From assembly GCA_900556535.1 (NCBI GenBank), contig USPI01000006.1:1-18298 (forward strand): 18,298 nt of DNA. Direction: 5' to 3'. A program made the position numbers and the translations under genes. Below are positions 13,651 through 18,298 of the stretch, piece by piece. How positions within the stretch are numbered: position 1 is the stretch's first letter; every line of letters starts with the position of its first letter. The DNA is from an uncultured Eubacteriales bacterium (GTDB lineage: Bacteria; Bacillota; Clostridia; Oscillospirales; Oscillospiraceae). The notes below the pieces were generated by a model. That model was not told the DNA's origin, ran no database searches, and saw nothing but the letters and a program-made list of their open reading frames with translations.

Positions 13651-14130
13651 TTATTTGTTCAGTTTTTTCTCAAGCCATTTCGACGGATTCGACTCGATGT
13701 ACTCCCATGTTTCCTTATAGTCGCTTTCGCTTCGGATAATGTGGTCATAAAACGATTTTTGCCACACGCCGGCACCGAGCTTTTTGCTCACTCTGCCCTT
13801 TAGCTGCTGCACTACCGTCGAGACTGTAGGGGCGAGCATTGCTCGCCCGCTCTCGTCGCAGTCTATCCTCAGCAGAATGTGAACATGGTCGGGCATTATA
13901 GAATAATTGTCTATGCTTACAGCAGGATAGGAGACAGGTATAGTATCTATCTCACGCCTGACCGCCTCTCCCGCGGGACTGAGCCGCGCTTGCGGGCGAG
14001 CATTGCTCGCCCATACGGCCTCCCAGAAGATCTCGCGGCGATCGTAAGTACAGAGCGTGACAAAATATACTCCCGGCTGACTGTAATCATAATCGGGGAG
14101 TCTGCCGCCTTTTCGCACGGGTCTTTCCAT
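13651..14130 (-). CDS. REP-associated tyrosine transposase (RAYT, Y1_Tnp/IS200-like)
   Basis: This 159-residue single-strand DNA transposase-like protein belongs to the HUH family. The histidine motif is MPDHVHILLRI with H82 and H84; the catalytic tyrosine should be Y144 in WEYIESNP, aligned with the YIxxNP tyrosine of E. coli TnpA-REP. WQKSFYDHIIR (123-133) is the usual conserved block. The reading frame is intact. RAYTs act on REP palindromes dispersed in the genome and are usually domesticated single-copy genes rather than self-mobile elements. Two palindromes lie inside this very gene (see repeats). The ATG is only 4 nt after the stop of the lipoprotein gene, with a poor GGAT ribosome site, so it may be expressed by read-through from the transporter operon. 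No flanking IS ends are seen. Confidence 0.9.
   Translation of the reverse strand: MERPVRKGGRLPDYDYSQPGVYFVTLCTYDRREIFWEAVWASNARPQARLSPAGEAVRREIDTIPVSYPAVSIDNYSIMPDHVHILLRIDCDESGRAMLAPTVSTVVQQLKGRVSKKLGAGVWQKSFYDHIIRSESDYKETWEYIESNPSKWLEKKLNK
13826..13848 (+). repeat. REP-like palindrome, copy 1, with GTAG foot
   Basis: GGGCGAGCATTGCTCGCCC at 13830-13848 folds into an 8-bp hairpin with an ATT loop. It is directly preceded by GTAG (13826-13829), the tetranucleotide found at the foot of REP hairpins recognised by RAYT proteins. It lies in the coding sequence of the transposase, where it encodes part of SGRAMLAPT (94-102). Confidence 0.8.
13994..14012 (-). repeat. REP-like palindrome, copy 2
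   Basis: The same 19 bases as copy 1, about 160 bp away and read in another codon phase (encodes ASNARP, residues 41-46). On the minus strand the four bases before it are GTAT, one change from GTAG; on the plus strand they are TTGC. Confidence 0.78.
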
Positions 14131-14134
14131 AGTC

Positions 14135-15703
14135 TTATCCGATTGCGTCGGATTTATAGACGAACACGACGGTGGAGGTCATTTTATCGGTGCGGCTGGT
14201 GAAGATATCGTAGCCGTTGCCGAAATCGACCCACGCCTGCATACGCTCGGACAGCTTCTGCTTCTGCGCCTCGGTGAGCGCGTCGATGCTGATGCTGTTT
14301 TCGAGCTTGTCGGCAAGGCTGAGCATCTTGCTCAGCCCCTCGCTGTCAAGCATGCCGCTCATGCGCTCAAGCATTTTTTGGCTCTCGCGCAGGACCGAAA
14401 CGAGCGATTTGAGCTCGGCAATGATATTCGGCAGGTTGTCCAGAGATTTCTTCACCTCCGGCGACGAGAGATCCTTGTTAAGGCTCTCGAACAGCGGCGC
14501 CATGTCCATGTAATCGCGCGCAAACTGCGCAAGAGCACCGATGTTATTGTCGAATTTGCTCAGAAGCTCAAGCAGTTCGGACAGGTGCGTGAACTCGGCA
14601 AAGGATTGCAGGCGCTCGGTGTCTATCTTCTCCATATCCGCAAGCAGCTTTTCGAGCTTTGCGAGGTTTCCCTCGGTTATATACTTATCCAGCACCTCGA
14701 GCAGCGCCTTATTCTCCTGATACAGCTTCGCCGTCCTGCCGACCGCGGCAATGAGCTGCTCGACCTGCTGCGCATCGCCGTAGAGCATCTGCACGAGCTC
14801 ATTTATATTGAGCGCGGAGAAGGTGCTCATAAGCCCCTGAATGTCCGCGAGCATACCCTTAACGCTCTCCGTGCCGAGCTTAATGTCGTCCGGACCGAGC
14901 GAGCTTACAGATGAAAACGGCACCGCGACAAACATCATGTTGCCGAGCTTAAAGTCCTTCGCCTGCGCGGTGAGGGTATATTCGCTGCCGCCGAGCGTCG
15001 TGCCGAGGGCTATGCCGAGCTCCGTAAGACCGAGGCTTTCGTTCATGCCCGGCACTCCGGCAAAGAAAACGAGCTGCCGCGTGCCGTCGCTCAAAAGCAC
15101 GCCGTCGGGAGTTTCGACCTCGGTGAAAACGTCATCGGGCAGTATCATTCCGCACAGAAACAGCATCGGGCAGGATATCTCATAGCCCGCGGCGGAGGTC
15201 TTGAGCGCGGACTCGGCTCTTATCGTTATACCGACCTCGCCGCTTTTTCCGGCAAGCTGCGCGCCCTTTATCTCCTTTCCGTCGAGCGTATAGCTGACGG
15301 AAATCTTCATGGGCGGCAAGTCGCTGCTCGTGCCGGAGTAGTAAAGATCCGTGGAGTCCATGTCCCAATAAAGCCGCTCGCCGTCTCTTACGGGCTCTGC
15401 AAAGGTCTTGACGTCGCGGATATCCTCAAGATTTGTCTTATCCTCGATGCGCACCTGCGGCATATCGGTGTGCAGCCTGTCGGTGACGCTGACCTTCTTG
15501 ACCTCGCCGTCGGGAGTGACGTTAATATACACCGTTTCCTCCTTATTGACTGCGGCGTCGGAATTGAGCTCATACTCCGTTCTCGGCGTGGGCTCGGGCG
15601 TGGACGCGGGAGCCTCGTCCCCGCCCTTTTTCCCGCAGCCCGACAACAGCGACAGCAGCATGGCAAGGCTCAGCGCAAGGCATATCGGTCGTTTCGTTTT
15701 CAT
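14135..15703 (-). CDS. Lipoprotein partner of the MMPL transporter, YhgE/Pip-like
   Basis: This 522-residue protein starts with a lipoprotein signal; the lipobox is LSGC with Cys23, then a Gly/Lys/Pro-rich tether. Residues about 50-280 look like beta-rich extracellular domains. About 285-500 is a long, charged, probably coiled-coil helical region (KLYQENKALLEVLDKY, ISIDALTEAQKQKLSERM) and the end is FTSRTDKMTSTVVFVYKSD. This recalls proteins paired with RND/MMPL exporters in Clostridia and the YhgE/Pip group, in which a coiled coil extends from the membrane. The frame is open to 15829, but the ATG at 15703 gives the signal peptide and overlaps the MMPL stop as ATGA; GGAGG lies about 10-12 nt upstream. 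The role as an accessory subunit is inferred from context. Confidence 0.78.
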   Translation of the reverse strand: MKTKRPICLALSLAMLLSLLSGCGKKGGDEAPASTPEPTPRTEYELNSDAAVNKEETVYINVTPDGEVKKVSVTDRLHTDMPQVRIEDKTNLEDIRDVKTFAEPVRDGERLYWDMDSTDLYYSGTSSDLPPMKISVSYTLDGKEIKGAQLAGKSGEVGITIRAESALKTSAAGYEISCPMLFLCGMILPDDVFTEVETPDGVLLSDGTRQLVFFAGVPGMNESLGLTELGIALGTTLGGSEYTLTAQAKDFKLGNMMFVAVPFSSVSSLGPDDIKLGTESVKGMLADIQGLMSTFSALNINELVQMLYGDAQQVEQLIAAVGRTAKLYQENKALLEVLDKYITEGNLAKLEKLLADMEKIDTERLQSFAEFTHLSELLELLSKFDNNIGALAQFARDYMDMAPLFESLNKDLSSPEVKKSLDNLPNIIAELKSLVSVLRESQKMLERMSGMLDSEGLSKMLSLADKLENSISIDALTEAQKQKLSERMQAWVDFGNGYDIFTSRTDKMTSTVVFVYKSDAIG

Positions 15704-17772
15704 GGTTTTTTCAGCCTCCATCCGGGGGTGGTTTTTGCTATCAGCCCCTCGCACACGCACAGCACGGGCGCGAGCAGGAATATGATGACGATTTCGCTTA
15801 TTATCGCGCCGCGCGCAAGCAGGGCGCACATTCCGCGCACGATGTAAATATCGCAGACCATATATACGCCGAAGGTCGCGGCGAAGAACACGCCCGCGCT
15901 TTGGAAAATGGACTGCTGCGCGGCGGAGACGGCCTTGAGCATGGCCTCCTCACGCGGAAGATATTGCAGCTCCTCACGAAAACGCGTCGTGAGCAGTATC
16001 GCATAGTCTACCGTTGCGCCGAGCTGGACGCAGTTCACGACCGTGGGATCGACAAAGGACGCGACCGTGCCGAGCATGGCCGTTATAGACAGGTTTATCC
16101 ATATTGCAAGCTCTATCGACAGAACCAGCACGACAGGCAGCGTGGGCGACTTAAAGCATATCGCAATGAGTATGAATATTGCGGCGATGGACAGTATCGC
16201 CGTGACGGCAAAGTCGCGGTCGGTCGTGTCGATAAGCCCCTGCGTTATCGCGCCCTCGCCGGTGATATACGCCTCGGGGTCATACGACTTGACGACGGCG
16301 TCCATTTCGTGCAGAAGCTCCGTCAGCTCCGGCGTCGTCGCGCCGTATTCGGAGTTTACCATCATGAGCTGCTTTCCGTCCTGCTTGCACAGCGAGAGTA
16401 TCTCGTCGGGCAGGATATCGTCAGGCACAGCCGAGCCGACGATCGAGTTATACGCCAAAAGCGAGCTCACTCCGTCAAGCCGCTCGAGCTTCTTCTCCAT
16501 CTCGATGACCTTCTGCGCGGGCATGGAGTCGTCGATTATTATAAACTGCGTGCACGCCATGCCGAAATCCGTCTTGAGCTTTGAAAGCCCCTCCATCGAG
16601 GTCAGATACTCCGGCAGCGCCTTGTCCATGCTGTAATACATCTTTATATCCTTCTGAACAAGATACGCCGGCGCGAGCATGAGAAGAAACAGCAGCGCAA
16701 AGGCTTTTTTGTGGCGCAGCGTGAATTTATTGAGCCGCGTGAAGTTCGGAACGAAGCTGCGGTGGCGGTATTTTATTATCTGTTTTTCAAAGATGAGAAC
16801 GACGGACGGCAGAATGAAAATGACCGTCAGTATTCCGAAAACGACGCCCTTTGCCATGACAAAGCCGATGTCAAAGCCGAGGCCGAGCTTCATAAAGCAC
16901 AGAGCGAGAAAGCCGAACACCGTCGTGAGCGAGCTGCCCATGAGCGCGGTGAAGGAATTTGCGACAGCCTCCGCCATTGCCTCCTCACGCGTTTCAAAGC
17001 GCGGCTTTTCCTCGGCGTAGCGGTCGATGAGGAAAATGGAATAGTCCATCGTGACGCCGAGCTGCAAGACCGCCGCGACGCATTGGGTGATAAACGATAT
17101 CTGCCCCATGAAGATGTTCGTGCCCATGTTATAAAGCACCGCGAGCCCCAGCGAAAAGATAACAATGAGCGGCTGAAACCACGATTCCATGAGCGCACTC
17201 ATGATAATGAGCGCCAGAACGACCGCAACCGTTATATAAAGCGGCGCCTGCGTTTCGGCAAGATAACGCGTGTCGTCAACAACCACCGACAGCCCGCTCA
17301 TAAATTCTCCCTTGCTCAAAAGCTCCTTGATCTGCGCGATCGCCTTGAGCTGACTGTCGTCAGAGCCCGTGTTGTCATAGCGCACGAGCATCATCGTCTT
17401 GCTACCGTCGGCGCTGTAAAATATATTCCGCAGCGTGTCGGGCAGAATATCCGCGGGTATGCCGATGTCGGCGATGGTGTCCACCCAAATGACCGAGGAG
17501 ACGCCATCGACGGTGAGTATTTTATTTTTAAGCGCAAGTGTCTGCTTCGGCTGCATATTCTCGGTTATGACGATGGATATGCCCGCCGTATTGAAGGTCT
17601 CGTCGAGCACCTGCTCGCCCTGCACCGCCTCAAGCTCATCCGGCAGGTACGAGAGAATGTCATAGTTGACCTTCGTGCCGACAAAGCCGAGGAAGGCGGG
17701 GATAAGCAGCAAAAGTGCCGCCAAAAGCACCGTTTTCGGGTGCTTTGCCTCCCAAAGTGCGATTTTTCTCAA
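15700..17772 (-). CDS. MMPL/RND family transporter
   Basis: A 690-residue membrane exporter with the MmpL duplication: segment 1 (about 15-35), a large outside loop to about 170, five membrane segments (about 175-325), segment 7 (about 360-380), a second loop (about 380-515) and five segments to the end. The duplicated signatures are AVLQLGVTMDYSIFLIDRYAEE and NCVQLGATVDYAILLTTRFREE in the two halves, each carrying the D-Y pair linked to proton coupling. MMPL proteins export lipids or peptides; the substrate is unknown here. The start is taken as TTG at 17772 because AAGGAG lies 8 nt before it. The upstream ATG at 17814 has no ribosome site and sits about 2 nt from the predicted transcript start. 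It is first in an operon with the lipoprotein gene. Confidence 0.92.
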   Translation of the reverse strand: MRKIALWEAKHPKTVLLAALLLLIPAFLGFVGTKVNYDILSYLPDELEAVQGEQVLDETFNTAGISIVITENMQPKQTLALKNKILTVDGVSSVIWVDTIADIGIPADILPDTLRNIFYSADGSKTMMLVRYDNTGSDDSQLKAIAQIKELLSKGEFMSGLSVVVDDTRYLAETQAPLYITVAVVLALIIMSALMESWFQPLIVIFSLGLAVLYNMGTNIFMGQISFITQCVAAVLQLGVTMDYSIFLIDRYAEEKPRFETREEAMAEAVANSFTALMGSSLTTVFGFLALCFMKLGLGFDIGFVMAKGVVFGILTVIFILPSVVLIFEKQIIKYRHRSFVPNFTRLNKFTLRHKKAFALLFLLMLAPAYLVQKDIKMYYSMDKALPEYLTSMEGLSKLKTDFGMACTQFIIIDDSMPAQKVIEMEKKLERLDGVSSLLAYNSIVGSAVPDDILPDEILSLCKQDGKQLMMVNSEYGATTPELTELLHEMDAVVKSYDPEAYITGEGAITQGLIDTTDRDFAVTAILSIAAIFILIAICFKSPTLPVVLVLSIELAIWINLSITAMLGTVASFVDPTVVNCVQLGATVDYAILLTTRFREELQYLPREEAMLKAVSAAQQSIFQSAGVFFAATFGVYMVCDIYIVRGMCALLARGAIISEIVIIFLLAPVLCVCEGLIAKTTPGWRLKKP

Positions 17773-17822
17773 ATGCGCCGCTCCTTGTGTGTTATTTGAT
17801 GCAGCTATTCGCATCAGACGTT

Positions 17823-17851
17823 ATAATACATTAAGTTTTCCCATTTTTCAA
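17823..17851 (-). promoter_or_regulatory. Promoter of the MMPL-lipoprotein operon
   Basis: On the minus strand TTGAAA (17846-17851), a 17-nt spacer and TATTAT (17823-17828). The predicted start is near 17816, giving a 44-nt leader to the TTG start at 17772. Confidence 0.75.
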
Positions 17852-17874
17852 CCGAAGCGCACATTCTTTTACTC

Positions 17875-17903
17875 TTGCTTAATCTCATTGTTATTGATAT
17901 ACT
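17875..17903 (+). promoter_or_regulatory. Promoter of the FHA gene
   Basis: TTGCTT (17875-17880), a 17-nt spacer and TATACT (17898-17903), preceded by TGA as in an extended -10. The predicted start near 17910 lies just before the AAGGAG at 17914-17919. Confidence 0.7.
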
Positions 17904-17927
17904 TTAACCGAATAAGGAGTGATGAAT

Positions 17928-18263
17928 ATGGCAGGAGATAAATTCAAGGGGCTTCGTGAGTTTATAAATCAGTTCGGCGATGCGACCGTGTGCAGCAAGG
18001 CAGTGCGCCCTGCAAGCGGCAAGACCGTTTGGGTGTTCGGGCGCAGCGAGGACTGCGACTTCGTGTACCCGCTGCCGAAGGCATCGCGCAGGCATTTTGA
18101 GATCGAGCTGTGCGACGACCACTATTATATTCAGGACCTCGGCTCTACAAACGGAACGTATCTCAACGGCCGCAGGCTTGAGCGCAAGGAGCGCATATTC
18201 TCCGGCGATGTCATCACCATGGGCGGCAAGGACATCGTCTTTACGAGCGACCTTTTGTTTTGA
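17928..18263 (+). CDS. Small FHA domain protein
   Basis: A 111-residue protein made mostly of one forkhead-associated domain, which binds phosphothreonine peptides. The signature is WVFGRSEDCDFVYP (about 35-48), SRRHFEIEL, then DLGSTNGTYLNGRRL and GDVITMG; the key Arg, Ser-Arg-Arg-His and Asn-Gly residues are present. There is no membrane segment. The ATG at 17928 is chosen because AAGGAG lies 8 nt upstream; GTG at 17919 and ATG at 17922 are too close to it. No kinase or phosphatase gene is visible in the window, but the gene ends 35 nt before the window edge, so a Ser/Thr kinase module could follow. The divergent MMPL operon may be unrelated. Confidence 0.9.
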   Translation: MAGDKFKGLREFINQFGDATVCSKAVRPASGKTVWVFGRSEDCDFVYPLPKASRRHFEIELCDDHYYIQDLGSTNGTYLNGRRLERKERIFSGDVITMGGKDIVFTSDLLF

Positions 18264-18298
18264 ATATCCGGAAAACTTAAAGACTCCGAACTTCAATC

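Noticed and set aside
16711..17799. 362-codon open frame antisense to the MMPL gene
   Set aside because: Arg/Glu/His-rich shadow of a membrane protein gene, without a ribosome site or conserved pattern.
1..18298. CRISPR array, tRNA or rRNA genes, prophage
   Set aside because: No spaced direct repeats, tRNA-like cloverleaf or structural phage genes were seen on either strand.

Overview
The window looks like chromosomal DNA from a G+C-rich member of the Bacillota, probably an anaerobic, gut-type Clostridia (Oscillospirales-like). The reasons are strong Shine-Dalgarno sites, A/T-rich consensus promoters, many ATGA-type overlaps, two short lipoproteins with lipoboxes, a KdpD-like kinase, a YitT protein, and an IMP dehydrogenase of the Clostridia-type subgroup. 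That placement is inference. No rRNA, tRNA, CRISPR array or phage was seen, and coding density is very high.

Layout. (1) 79-2595, plus strand: a macro domain fused to an HTH-like C-terminal domain, a von Willebrand A (MIDAS) protein and an ADP-ribosylglycohydrolase, closed by a terminator. This looks like an ADP-ribose signal or repair cassette, with a stem-loop that buries the Shine-Dalgarno site of its second gene. (2) 2670-3158, minus: a small lipoprotein. (3) 3369-6857, plus: thiamine pyrophosphokinase, mnmG and mnmA, all overlapping; the last two modify the wobble uridine of tRNA. (4) 6965-8455, plus: IMP dehydrogenase. (5) 8506-10263, minus: a cysteine operon (leader peptide, cysK, cysE). 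(6) 10419-13616, plus: a KdpD-like kinase, a KdpE-like regulator, a YitT membrane protein and a dCMP deaminase-like enzyme. (7) 13651-17772, minus: an MMPL/RND transporter, its partner lipoprotein and a REP-associated tyrosine transposase. (8) 17928-18263, plus: a small FHA protein near the window edge.

The best-supported unannotated element is the cysK leader. A 26-codon reading frame (10183-10263, minus) holds five cysteine codons in nine and is followed by an Arg-Arg-Arg run. Those Arg codons can pair over ten bases with the 5' arm of an intrinsic terminator just before cysK. This is the full layout of a ribosome-mediated transcription attenuator that senses cysteinyl-tRNA, and it has its own consensus promoter. 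Serine O-acetyltransferase and O-acetylserine sulfhydrylase, the two steps from serine to cysteine, lie behind this switch.

Two other items stand out. The transposase gene carries two identical 19-base palindromes inside its own coding sequence, one preceded by the GTAG foot typical of REP hairpins. The sensor kinase start codon lies exactly where transcription should begin from its extended -10 box, which suggests a leaderless mRNA.
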